DNA of 16,738 nucleotides from Scybalocola_A sp900557175. GTDB lineage: Bacteria; Bacillota; Clostridia; Lachnospirales; Lachnospiraceae. Of the stretch, positions 1 to 7,386 are shown in pieces (the first letter of the stretch is position 1; each line of letters opens with the position of its first letter). The stretch covers positions 1-16,738 of the forward strand of contig CALADH010000059.1 of NCBI GenBank assembly GCA_937890745.1, read 5' to 3'. Both the position numbers and the translations under genes were made by a program. Under the pieces are notes generated by a model. That model saw nothing but the letters and a program-made list of their open reading frames with translations. It was not told where the DNA came from and searched no databases.

Positions 1-41
1 AAAACCTTAGAGTTTTAGCGGGTTCCAAGGATTTTTTCCGG

Positions 42-86
42 GGTCTGCAACACCGTTATCCACCGGTTCAAATCCGGTCTGCGCCT
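42..86 (+). tRNA. 3' portion of a tRNA-Cys(GCA) gene; 5' half missing
   Basis: Seen: an anticodon loop CTGCAAC (45-51, anticodon GCA at 47-49, U33 at 46), a 5-base variable region, a perfect T arm (stem ACCGG 62-66 with CCGGT 74-78, loop TTCAAAT) and the acceptor 3' strand CTGCGCC (79-85) followed by discriminator T at 86. GCA anticodon with U73 is the tRNA-Cys combination. The acceptor partner GGCGCAG and a D arm are absent upstream, and the anticodon stem pairs only in its three inner positions (GGT/ACC), failing at the outer two. After the discriminator the sequence is CT rather than CCA. I infer a tRNA 3' fragment left at an integration site; a decayed tRNA is the alternative. It is not a complete tRNA. 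Confidence 0.6.
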
Positions 87-94
87 CTCTTAAG

Positions 95-118
95 AGCCCG
101 TGTTTACGGGCTTTTTTT
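95..118 (+). terminator. Intrinsic terminator after the tRNA-Cys fragment
   Basis: A 6-bp stem AGCCCG (95-100) / CGGGCT (107-112) with a 6-base loop runs straight into a T tract to 118. It stands where the original tRNA gene would have ended, which supports this side being the native chromosomal end of the tRNA gene. Confidence 0.85.
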
Positions 119-206
119 GTTTTTCGTGTTGCATTTTCTGTTGCATATTTATTTCAAACTTCCTGCACTGCAAAATACCGCAATTCCTATAGTTTATACC
201 ATTACA
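119..206. other. AT-rich gap between tRNA fragment and glgP promoter
   Basis: No gene is visible between the tRNA terminator and the glgP promoter region. The only structure seen is a direct repeat TGTTGCAT at 127-134 and 139-146, 12 bases apart. Its position beside the tRNA fragment would suit recombinase arm sites or simple chance; nothing in the sequence decides between these. Confidence 0.4.
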
Positions 207-251
207 AAGTTTAAATATTTGTATATGCCTTAAAAAAGGACGTGCTATAAT
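207..251 (+). promoter_or_regulatory. glgP promoter: extended -10 with an upstream activator-like block
   Basis: The -10 is TATAAT (246-251), preceded by TGC, so an extended -10. No good -35 hexamer stands 16-18 bases upstream. Instead a block at 207-227 (AAGTTTA, two bases, TATTT, one base, TATATG) is shared at 18 of 21 positions and at identical spacing with the promoter before the importer genes (7300-7344). An extended -10 without a -35, plus a conserved block at about -51 to -31, is the architecture of an activator-dependent promoter. That the neighbouring response regulator binds it is inference. Confidence 0.7.
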
Positions 252-329
252 CACAAGCGAAAATGGCGAGAGGCTTTGTGTGTCTGTGAAAGAGGCGCAC
301 GGCTTTGTGAATTATAGGAGGAATTTAGG

Positions 330-2594
330 TTGAAAAGAGAAATCATTGAGAAAAATCTGGAAACTTACTTAAACAAGGGCATCGATTGTGCCAGTGACAA
401 TGAAATCTATGATGCGCTGCTTGTGATGTGCAAAGATTTATTGGAGAAGGCACCGGTCATTGAGGGCGAACGTAAGCTTTACTATATTTCAGCGGAATTT
501 CTAATCGGAAAGCTATTGTCCAATAACTTGATCAATCTTGGACTTTATGATGATATTTGTGAAATTTTAAAGGCCCACGGCAAGGATATGGGCGATATTG
601 AGGAACTTGAGAGCGAGCCGTCCTTAGGTAACGGCGGTCTTGGAAGACTGGCTGCATGTTTTCTTGACTCTATTGCCAATCTCGGACTGTGCGGTGACGG
701 TGTCGGTTTAAACTACCATTTCGGTCTGTTCAGACAGATTTTCGAGAACCATAAGCAGACGGCGGCTCCGAATCCGTGGATTGAAGAAAAGAGCTGGCTT
801 AAGCGCTCAGCCATTACATTTACAGTGCCGTTTTACGGCTTTTCCATCCAGTCTGCACTGTATGATATTGCCGTTCCGGGCATTGATAAGGGGATTAACC
901 GGTTAAGACTTTTTGATGTGGACTGTCTTGATGAGACGATTGTGGAGAACGGCATCAGCTTTAATAAAAAAGATATTATCCATAATCTGACGCTGTTCTT
1001 ATATCCTGATGACAGTGATGAGGCTGGAAATCTGCTTCGTATTTATCAGCAGTATTTTATGGTGTCCAATGCGGCGCAGCTTATTCTTCATGAGACAAAG
1101 GAAAGAGGGTACAGCGTTCACGACCTTGACAAGCACGTTGTTGTCCAGATTAACGACACACATCCTTCCATGGTGATTCCTGAGCTTATCCGCCTTTTGG
1201 TCGGGAATGAGGGCTTTACGATGGACGAGGCTATCGAGGTTGTTTCAAAAACCTGTGCTTATACAAATCATACGATTCTGGCAGAAGCACTGGAAAAATG
1301 GCCGATTCATTATCTTGAAAAGGTTGTGCCTCAGCTTGTGCCGATTATTAAGGAATTGGATAAGCGTGTCCGCGAAAAATATGATGACAGCCGCGTATAT
1401 ATTATTGATGATACAAATAGAGTACATATGGCACATATGGATATTCATTACGGCTTTAGTATCAATGGTGTGGCGGCGCTGCATACAGATATTTTAAAGC
1501 AGTCGGAGCTAAAGCCTTTTTATGAAATCTATCCTGAGAAGTTTAATAATAAGACAAACGGTATTACATTCCGCCGCTGGCTTTTATCGTGCAATCATGA
1601 ACTGGCAGAACTTATTACAGAGCTTATCGGCGATGATTATAAAAAAGATGCGTCCAAGCTTTCAGGACTTATGAAATATGTGGATGATGATGAGGTGCTT
1701 TGCCGTCTGATGGAGGTGAAGCAGCATCAAAAGACGATGCTTAAAGATTATTTTAAGCATACGCAGAATATTGAAATTGATGATCATTCGGTTTATGATA
1801 TTCAGATTAAGCGCCTTCATGAGTACAAGCGCCAGCAGATGAATATGCTCTATGCCATTTATAAATATAAAGAGATTAAGGCGGGCAGATTGCCGAAAAC
1901 GCCGGTGACGATGATTTTCGGCGCGAAAGCGGCGCCGGCATATGTCATTGCCCAGGATATTATCCATCTGATTTTGTGTATGCAGGAGCTCATTGAAAAA
2001 GATGAGGAAGTCAAGAAATATCTTAAGGTTGTGATGGTTGAAAATTATAACGTGACAAAGGCGTCAAAATTGATTCCGGCCTGCGATATTTCAGAGCAGA
2101 TTTCTCTTGCATCCAAAGAGGCATCCGGCACAGGCAATATGAAGTTTATGTTAAATGGTGCGGTGACACTTGGCACAGAGGATGGCGCAAACGTGGAAAT
2201 CCATGAATTTGTCGGTGATGAGAATATTTACATTTTCGGAAAATCATCAGACGAAGTGATTAAGCTTTATGATGAGGGAACATATAGTGCGCGTGAGATT
2301 TATGAAAATGATGCGTGCATCAAAGACCTTGTGGATTTCATTGTCAGTGATGAGCTGAAAGCCATTGGAGACAGTGAAAATCTTGAGCGTCTTCACAATG
2401 AACTGATTGTGAAGGACTGGTTTATGACATTGCTTGACGTGAAGGAATATATCGAGGTTAAGGAAAAGATGCTGTCAGATTATGAGGATAAGAAGGCATG
2501 GGCAAAGAAAGCTTTAATAAATATTGCCAATGCAGGTTTCTTTTCATCAGACAGAACAATTGAGGAATACAACAAAGATATATGGAAGCTTTAA
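330..2594 (+). CDS. glgP: Glycogen/maltodextrin phosphorylase (GT35)
   Basis: A 754-residue alpha-glucan phosphorylase, cytoplasmic, which cleaves terminal alpha-1,4 glucose from glycogen or maltodextrin with phosphate to give glucose-1-phosphate. Family signatures seen are SAEFLIGKLLSNN and EPSLGNGGLGRLAACFLDS near the N terminus, QINDTHPSMVIPEL, KTNGITFRRWL, and the pyridoxal-phosphate site EASGTGNMKFMLNG, in which Lys605 should carry the cofactor, followed by GTEDGANVEI. The start is a TTG at 330 with AGGAGG at 316-321, 8 bases upstream; no better ATG lies nearby. At 754 residues it is some 40 shorter than E. coli MalP (about 797), because the region after the GLFRQ motif is compact. It stands alone between its own promoter and a hairpin. 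Glycogen versus maltodextrin preference cannot be read from sequence; the neighbours suggest maltodextrin. Confidence 0.93.
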   Translation: MKREIIEKNLETYLNKGIDCASDNEIYDALLVMCKDLLEKAPVIEGERKLYYISAEFLIGKLLSNNLINLGLYDDICEILKAHGKDMGDIEELESEPSLGNGGLGRLAACFLDSIANLGLCGDGVGLNYHFGLFRQIFENHKQTAAPNPWIEEKSWLKRSAITFTVPFYGFSIQSALYDIAVPGIDKGINRLRLFDVDCLDETIVENGISFNKKDIIHNLTLFLYPDDSDEAGNLLRIYQQYFMVSNAAQLILHETKERGYSVHDLDKHVVVQINDTHPSMVIPELIRLLVGNEGFTMDEAIEVVSKTCAYTNHTILAEALEKWPIHYLEKVVPQLVPIIKELDKRVREKYDDSRVYIIDDTNRVHMAHMDIHYGFSINGVAALHTDILKQSELKPFYEIYPEKFNNKTNGITFRRWLLSCNHELAELITELIGDDYKKDASKLSGLMKYVDDDEVLCRLMEVKQHQKTMLKDYFKHTQNIEIDDHSVYDIQIKRLHEYKRQQMNMLYAIYKYKEIKAGRLPKTPVTMIFGAKAAPAYVIAQDIIHLILCMQELIEKDEEVKKYLKVVMVENYNVTKASKLIPACDISEQISLASKEASGTGNMKFMLNGAVTLGTEDGANVEIHEFVGDENIYIFGKSSDEVIKLYDEGTYSAREIYENDACIKDLVDFIVSDELKAIGDSENLERLHNELIVKDWFMTLLDVKEYIEVKEKMLSDYEDKKAWAKKALINIANAGFFSSDRTIEEYNKDIWKL

Positions 2595-2600
2595 AAGACA

Positions 2601-2630
2601 GGCTGCCGGAGAGATTCCGGCGGCCTTTCG
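2601..2630 (+). terminator. Hairpin terminator after glgP
   Basis: A 10-bp stem (2601-2610 with 2616-2625, one G-U pair) and a 5-base loop begins six bases after the glgP stop. Only three Ts follow the stem, so termination may be partial, but the stem is strong and a new promoter follows about 45 bases later. Confidence 0.65.
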
Positions 2631-2668
2631 CTGCATGGAGCGGCAGGACGGCATCTGGTGCAGCCTTC

Positions 2669-2697
2669 TTGATGATTGTGGAAAGTTACGGTATACT
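2669..2697 (+). promoter_or_regulatory. Sigma-A-like promoter of the sensory operon
   Basis: TTGATG (2669-2674) and TATACT (2692-2697) are separated by 17 bases, a near-consensus vegetative promoter. Transcription should start near 2704, giving a leader of about 20 bases. Unlike the glgP and importer promoters it has a recognisable -35 and lacks their shared block, as expected for a regulator made at a basal level. It also rules out the upstream TTG (2676) as the start of the next gene. Confidence 0.7.
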
Positions 2698-2723
2698 TAT
2701 GGGTAGAAAAAGGGGGAACTTTG

Positions 2724-4322
2724 ATGGATTTGCTGAAATTATTTCTTGTGGATGACGAAGCGATTATTTTAAAAGGATTGTCCATGACATACGACTGGGC
2801 GAAGATGGGGTTTGAGATTGCCGGCACGGCAAGGGACGGCGATGAGGCTGTGGCAAAGATTAATGAGATTAAGCCGGATGTTGTGCTGACAGATATCCGC
2901 ATGAAACGAATGGACGGTCTTACATTGATGGCAAAGGTTGCCGAGACACTTCCGGAAGTTAATTTTGTTGTGATTAGCGCCTATAAGGATTTTGAATATG
3001 CAAAAATTGCCTGCAACCGGGGTGCCCTTGCTTATCTTGTAAAGCCGATTGACGATGCTGAGCTTTATAAAACAATGTCGGAGGTTGCCTCAAAGTGCCA
3101 AAAGACAATTCATCAGCGGGAAGTGTATGAGCATTGGCACCGGCTGCTTGTGGAGGATGGGGACAGCTATCTTCATATGATGCGCGGACGTTATTTGAAT
3201 AATGGTATTTCAAAAGAAGAATATATACATATTTATAAGATGCTTAAAGGAACCGGGGTGCCGGACGAGGATTATGCGGTTGTCTGTGCGGATATGGATA
3301 TTGCGACAAAGGTTGAAGGGCATAGTGACTATGATGCGAAACGCTATGTTCTTTCAAGCGAGCTTGAAAAGCTTTTGCGGGAGGAATATACGGTCGATAC
3401 ATATCAGACGCCGGAGGAAAGCCCGGTATTCATTCTGCATCTTGAAAAGACGGACAGCTTACAGCCGCTGCGCCGTATTTTGTCTCAGCTTAAAACAACG
3501 TTTGGCGACGGAATTATTTCGGCGATTTCAAACCGGTTTTGCGGCATTGACGGTATGCGTGAGGCATATGTGCAGGGGCTGAAGCTTTATGAGCTTGCCA
3601 TGGCTTCCGGCGCAGGCATGCTGCGTATGCCCAAAAAGTTATCCTTTGCAAATCAGGCCCAGTATTCGGCGGATATTGAAAATCAGATTATTTCGGCAAT
3701 GCGAAAATGTGACGAGAACCAGCTTCGGGAGAGCTTTGTGAAGTTTGTTTATCAGCTTCCCGGCGATGAGTCTGCGGCAAAAATTCATATTCACCGCCTT
3801 ATCGTGCGGATTGAGTTCTGGCTTCGGGAAAGCTGCGATGACAGGGATGATTTTGCTTCTGAATTTTTAAGCTTTTACGATATTTTATCAAAATATCCGC
3901 CGCTGCGCCTTGTGGATGCGGCCTTTAAGCTTTTGAATTATATTACGGAGCAGAGGGCGCAGACGGTTGATACATCGGCCGGCAATTTCTTTGCAGATTA
4001 TATGCAGGTGGCTGTTGATTATATCGAGGCGCATTTGCCGGATGAAAATCTTTCGATTACTGAGGTCGCCGGGCAGATTTTTTTGAATCCGGTCTATTTC
4101 GGCAGAGTTTTTAAAAGTACATTCGGCGTTTCCTTTAAGCGGTATGTGCTCAATGCGCGTATTGAACGGGCAAAGGAAATGATTATGGATGATGCCTTAA
4201 GTATTGCTGTCATCTGTGATAAGGTCGGCATACCGAATCCGTCCTATTTTACAAAACTGTTTAAACAGTGCACCGGTCAGCTTCCAAGTGACTATAAAAG
4301 GAATGGTGCTTATGAAGAATAG
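2724..4322 (+). CDS. YesN-type response regulator, receiver plus AraC-family DNA-binding domain
   Basis: A 532-residue cytoplasmic transcription regulator. The N-terminal receiver (about 1-120) has the acidic pair Asp10-Asp11, phospho-acceptor Asp57 in LTDIRMKRMDG, Ser85 and Lys107 in YLVKP. A long middle region (about 120-420) has no motif I recognise, as is usual in this family. The C terminus (about 430-532) is an AraC-type double helix-turn-helix with LSITEVAGQIFLNPVYFGRVFKSTFG and the IPNPSYFTKLFKQCTGQLPSDYK signature. Start chosen at ATG 2724, with AGGGGG at 2711-2716; the reading frame opens earlier at a TTG (2676), but that lies upstream of the predicted transcript start. It overlaps the kinase gene by 11 bases. 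Probable target, by inference: the shared blocks at 207-227 and 7300-7320. Confidence 0.9.
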   Translation: MDLLKLFLVDDEAIILKGLSMTYDWAKMGFEIAGTARDGDEAVAKINEIKPDVVLTDIRMKRMDGLTLMAKVAETLPEVNFVVISAYKDFEYAKIACNRGALAYLVKPIDDAELYKTMSEVASKCQKTIHQREVYEHWHRLLVEDGDSYLHMMRGRYLNNGISKEEYIHIYKMLKGTGVPDEDYAVVCADMDIATKVEGHSDYDAKRYVLSSELEKLLREEYTVDTYQTPEESPVFILHLEKTDSLQPLRRILSQLKTTFGDGIISAISNRFCGIDGMREAYVQGLKLYELAMASGAGMLRMPKKLSFANQAQYSADIENQIISAMRKCDENQLRESFVKFVYQLPGDESAAKIHIHRLIVRIEFWLRESCDDRDDFASEFLSFYDILSKYPPLRLVDAAFKLLNYITEQRAQTVDTSAGNFFADYMQVAVDYIEAHLPDENLSITEVAGQIFLNPVYFGRVFKSTFGVSFKRYVLNARIERAKEMIMDDALSIAVICDKVGIPNPSYFTKLFKQCTGQLPSDYKRNGAYEE

Positions 4323-6057
4323 ATTTCAAAAAAAGATATTTCTGGCATTTGTCGGCCTGTTTGCGCTTGTCGGGGGCAGTGTGTTTTGTATTGTCATGTA
4401 TCTTGGCAAAATGAATATTTATGGCTCTATGGAAAAGCAGTACCGCTATGTTAATGAGAATGCGTATACACGGTTTGCCAATCAGTACAATGAAATTGAC
4501 AGTATGACAGACGGATGGATATTAAGCGGTACGGTGCAGAACAGTCTTTTAAATGAGCCGCTTGATACGCAGGCGGAGGCGGATGTGGAAGCGTCGATGT
4601 CTGTGTTTCAGGGGAAAAGCATTGATTATTATTTGTATGTTGATAATAAGTTTAATATTTTTTCACAGAAAAACTTAGATATCGAGCCGGCGCAGTTTTA
4701 CAGTCTGCCGATGATTCGGGCACTCAAGGACTATGGAAAAACATGTTTTTATTGGGGAAAGGATGAAATTTTCGGAAGCGGCGAGGAACACCTTTTTGTG
4801 CTGCGCTATGTCCGCAGTGTCAGCCATGATAATGAACCGGGGATTTTGTGCCTTAGGCTGGCATCGGATTATATGAATCAGATTTTTAAAAATATGACGG
4901 ATGACGATTGCGTGCAGCTGCTATACGATTCATCAGGACAGCTGTGTGATATGTATAATCCGTCGGAATATGCAATGACGGAGAAAAAGCTTTCGTGGAT
5001 TCATGAGCAGATGCGTGCAGAGACACCGGAAATTTCAAATGAAGGCTTTGTGTGTACATCGACAGGCAGCAATACAGCCTACAGTATTGTGACCTATGTG
5101 CCGGGAAGTATTGTCAACCGGTATGTTTATGAGGTGTATATTGTTTTTATTATTGCGGGACTTGCCGCATTCGTACTCATCATTTTTTTAAGCGGTGCAG
5201 TGTCGCGGCGGCTGACAGCGCCTGTGAAAGAAATCAATGATTATATGCAGCGGTTTGATGAGAGCAAGTTGGGAGAATACCTGAATCTGCACACGAATAC
5301 AGAGCTTGATACGATTGGCAGCAGTTATAATGCCATGATTGATAAGGTTGGTATGCTGATGAATAAGGTGCGCGAGGATGAAAAGGTACTCAGAGAGCAG
5401 GAAATCCATTCACTTGTCAATCAGCTTCATCCGCATTTTCTTTACAATACGCTGGATACAATTTATATGCTGGCGCGGATCAGTCATGAAGAAACGATTA
5501 TGAAGATGATTTATGCGCTGTCTAAATATTTGAGAATTAATTTGAGCAAGGGCGCGGATGAAATTCCTTTGTCAAAAGAGTTTGAGCATGTTTGTGCCTA
5601 TATGGATATACAAAAAATAAGAAATGACGGTCTTTTTGATTATGAGACGGTCTGCGATGACAGCGTGAAGGATTTGAGAATATGCAAGCTTATTTTACAG
5701 CCGCTTGCTGAAAATGCGGTGAAACACGGTTTTTCTGAAATCAGTGAGGGCGGTTTTATTAAGCTGACAGCCGGGCACCGTGAAAATTGCCTTGTCATGA
5801 CGGTAGAAAATAATGGCCTGCCGATTGAAGATGAGCAGCTTGCAGCTTTAAATGCGATGGAAAAGCTGCCGGCAGAAGCGGTCATAAAGGCGGAGGAGAG
5901 CAGAGAGGGCGGCTACGGACTTATGAATATTGTGGCGCGGCTACGGCTCAAATACGGCAGCATCCGTTTTTATTATACAACGGGCGAGACTACGGTCTGC
6001 ACGATAGAAATTCCGCTTGAAGCAATCAGAAAGGGGGATGATGGCCATGAGGTTTAA
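4312..6057 (+). CDS. YesM-type sensor histidine kinase
   Basis: A 581-residue membrane kinase, partner of the preceding regulator. Residues 9-31 form a first membrane helix, about 32-270 an extracellular sensor domain, about 274-297 a second helix, and about 298-350 a HAMP linker. The His-kinase module contains QLHPHFLYNTLD, with His375 the likely phosphorylation site, then LAENAVKHG (Asn468, N box) and GGYGLMNIVARL (533-544, G box), which bind ATP. This is the LytS/YesM subclass. Start chosen at ATG 4312, 9 bases after AAGGA (4298-4302) inside the end of the regulator gene; an in-frame ATG at 4303 touches that site and is less likely. The 11-base overlaps on both sides suggest translational coupling with regulator and binding protein. 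The ligand is not evident; context suggests malto-oligosaccharide. Confidence 0.92.
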   Translation: MKNRFQKKIFLAFVGLFALVGGSVFCIVMYLGKMNIYGSMEKQYRYVNENAYTRFANQYNEIDSMTDGWILSGTVQNSLLNEPLDTQAEADVEASMSVFQGKSIDYYLYVDNKFNIFSQKNLDIEPAQFYSLPMIRALKDYGKTCFYWGKDEIFGSGEEHLFVLRYVRSVSHDNEPGILCLRLASDYMNQIFKNMTDDDCVQLLYDSSGQLCDMYNPSEYAMTEKKLSWIHEQMRAETPEISNEGFVCTSTGSNTAYSIVTYVPGSIVNRYVYEVYIVFIIAGLAAFVLIIFLSGAVSRRLTAPVKEINDYMQRFDESKLGEYLNLHTNTELDTIGSSYNAMIDKVGMLMNKVREDEKVLREQEIHSLVNQLHPHFLYNTLDTIYMLARISHEETIMKMIYALSKYLRINLSKGADEIPLSKEFEHVCAYMDIQKIRNDGLFDYETVCDDSVKDLRICKLILQPLAENAVKHGFSEISEGGFIKLTAGHRENCLVMTVENNGLPIEDEQLAALNAMEKLPAEAVIKAEESREGGYGLMNIVARLRLKYGSIRFYYTTGETTVCTIEIPLEAIRKGDDGHEV

Positions 6058-7300
6058 AAAAATTTTAATGTCAGGTGTCCTGTCCGGGCTTTGTATTCTG
6101 GCAGCCGGCTGTGCGCGGGAAAAGGAGACAAAAGCTGAACCGGTTGTCATTCCGGCAATTTTCGGGATTGATTCAGAGACAGGTATTGCGGAAAATAAAG
6201 ATCTGATTGAACGGTTTAATGAAGCTTATGAGGGGCGTTATGTGATTTCTCCGGAATGGATGATGGGAACGCCGGAAAGCTACAGGGCGCGGCTTAAGGA
6301 ATTAAATGCAGTCGATAAACTTCCGGCAATCATTACAAATATCGGGGTGGATGAAAGCTTTTACAGAATGCTTGTCAATCACGGGCGTCTTGTAGATATT
6401 GCGCCATACATGGATGAGACGTGGAAGCAGACGATTAATAAAGATATGCTTGAAGCATGTACGGAGAAGAATGGTGCGGTGTATATGTCGCCGATTGCTG
6501 CGCCGACGTATTCTTATTCCGGCATCATTTATAACCGGGAAATGCTTGCGCGTGCAGGGTATGAAAGTTTTCCGGAAAACTGGGATGAATTTTTTAACTG
6601 TCTGGATGCACTTCAAAATAACGGTATCACACCGCTGGCGCTTCAGTGCGGCGGTACTTACTGGACGCCGATGCTTTTGACGACGGCTTATGGTGCGAAG
6701 GATGAGGCCGGAAGGGAATTTTTGAAAGAGCAGTTTCCGTCAGATTATAATAATGAATCTATGAAGGACATGATGCGGTTTTTTAAGAAAATATATGATT
6801 ACACCTACAGTGATGTCTCAGATGTGGATTACAGTATGGCAAGAGAGCGGCTTGTCTCAGGCGAGGCAGCGATGATTGCCAACGGCTACTGGATGCTCGA
6901 AACATTTAGTGAAAAGGAAGAAGAAATTTTTGGATTTGCCCCGTTTCCGGGCGATGTCTTGATGGCATCGCCAAAAATGACGGCGTGGGCAGTGACGTCC
7001 GGTTATGATGAGGAAGTTATCCGGGGTGCAGTTGAGGTGATGCGTTTCAGAGCTGAGGAAAGCCGTAAAAACAGTGAAAAATTTATGTCGGTATCCGGCA
7101 CGCCGCTTGTCAATGACTATAAAAATGCGATTAAGAATGCAGATTATATTATTCCGAATTATCAGCTCCAGTGGGAGCAGAAAATTCAGAATGAATTTTT
7201 TAACGCGTATATTCCGCCCTATTTGGACGGCAGCCTTTCCCTTGAAGATTTTCTGAAAAAGATGAGCGAGCGGGCGAGAAGTATACTTTTTGACAGATGA
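6047..7300 (+). CDS. Lipoprotein sugar-binding protein of the sensory operon (ABC family 1)
   Basis: A 417-residue extracellular solute-binding protein. The signal peptide ends in ILAAGC with Cys22 as the lipid attachment site. Family features seen are SGIIYNREMLARAGYESFPENWDEF and SGEAAMIANGYWMLETF, typical of carbohydrate-binding family 1 proteins. Start chosen at ATG 6047, 9 bases after AAGGGGG (6031-6037); ATGs at 6038 and 6041 are too close to that site. The gene overlaps the kinase gene by 11 bases and so belongs to the regulatory operon, not to the importer, which has its own binding protein next door. I infer that it presents ligand to the kinase, as XylFII does for LytS in clostridial xylose sensing; a second, lower-level transport receptor is the alternative. 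No terminator is visible before the importer promoter. Confidence 0.87.
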   Translation: MRFKKILMSGVLSGLCILAAGCAREKETKAEPVVIPAIFGIDSETGIAENKDLIERFNEAYEGRYVISPEWMMGTPESYRARLKELNAVDKLPAIITNIGVDESFYRMLVNHGRLVDIAPYMDETWKQTINKDMLEACTEKNGAVYMSPIAAPTYSYSGIIYNREMLARAGYESFPENWDEFFNCLDALQNNGITPLALQCGGTYWTPMLLTTAYGAKDEAGREFLKEQFPSDYNNESMKDMMRFFKKIYDYTYSDVSDVDYSMARERLVSGEAAMIANGYWMLETFSEKEEEIFGFAPFPGDVLMASPKMTAWAVTSGYDEEVIRGAVEVMRFRAEESRKNSEKFMSVSGTPLVNDYKNAIKNADYIIPNYQLQWEQKIQNEFFNAYIPPYLDGSLSLEDFLKKMSERARSILFDR

Positions 7301-7344
7301 AGTTTAGTTATTTCTATATGTGAAAAATCTCCTTGTGCTATAAT
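7300..7344 (+). promoter_or_regulatory. Importer promoter: extended -10 with the block shared with glgP
   Basis: TATAAT (7339-7344) is preceded by GTGC, giving a 10-base identity with the glgP promoter. The block AAGTTTA, two bases, TATTT, one base, TATATG lies at 7300-7320, with 18 bases from its end to TATAAT, exactly as upstream of glgP. There is no clear -35. The block begins on the last base of the preceding stop codon. Likely an activator-dependent promoter for the importer operon. Confidence 0.72.
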
Positions 7345-7386
7345 TTGCCCATAATCAATGAGCAAAAGCGAAAGGGGATTTTTTTT

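Noticed and set aside
1..86. A complete functional tRNA-Cys
   Set aside because: The acceptor 5' strand and D arm are missing, the outer anticodon stem does not pair, and CCA is not encoded.
263..289. Eight-codon open frame in the glgP leader, a possible leader peptide
   Set aside because: It has no ribosome site and no run of regulatory codons, and no attenuator hairpin with a T tract follows before glgP.
2676..2723. Longer N terminus for the response regulator from a TTG at 2676
   Set aside because: The TTG sits between the -35 and -10 of a near-consensus promoter. The ATG at 2724 has a proper ribosome site and gives the normal receiver-domain start.
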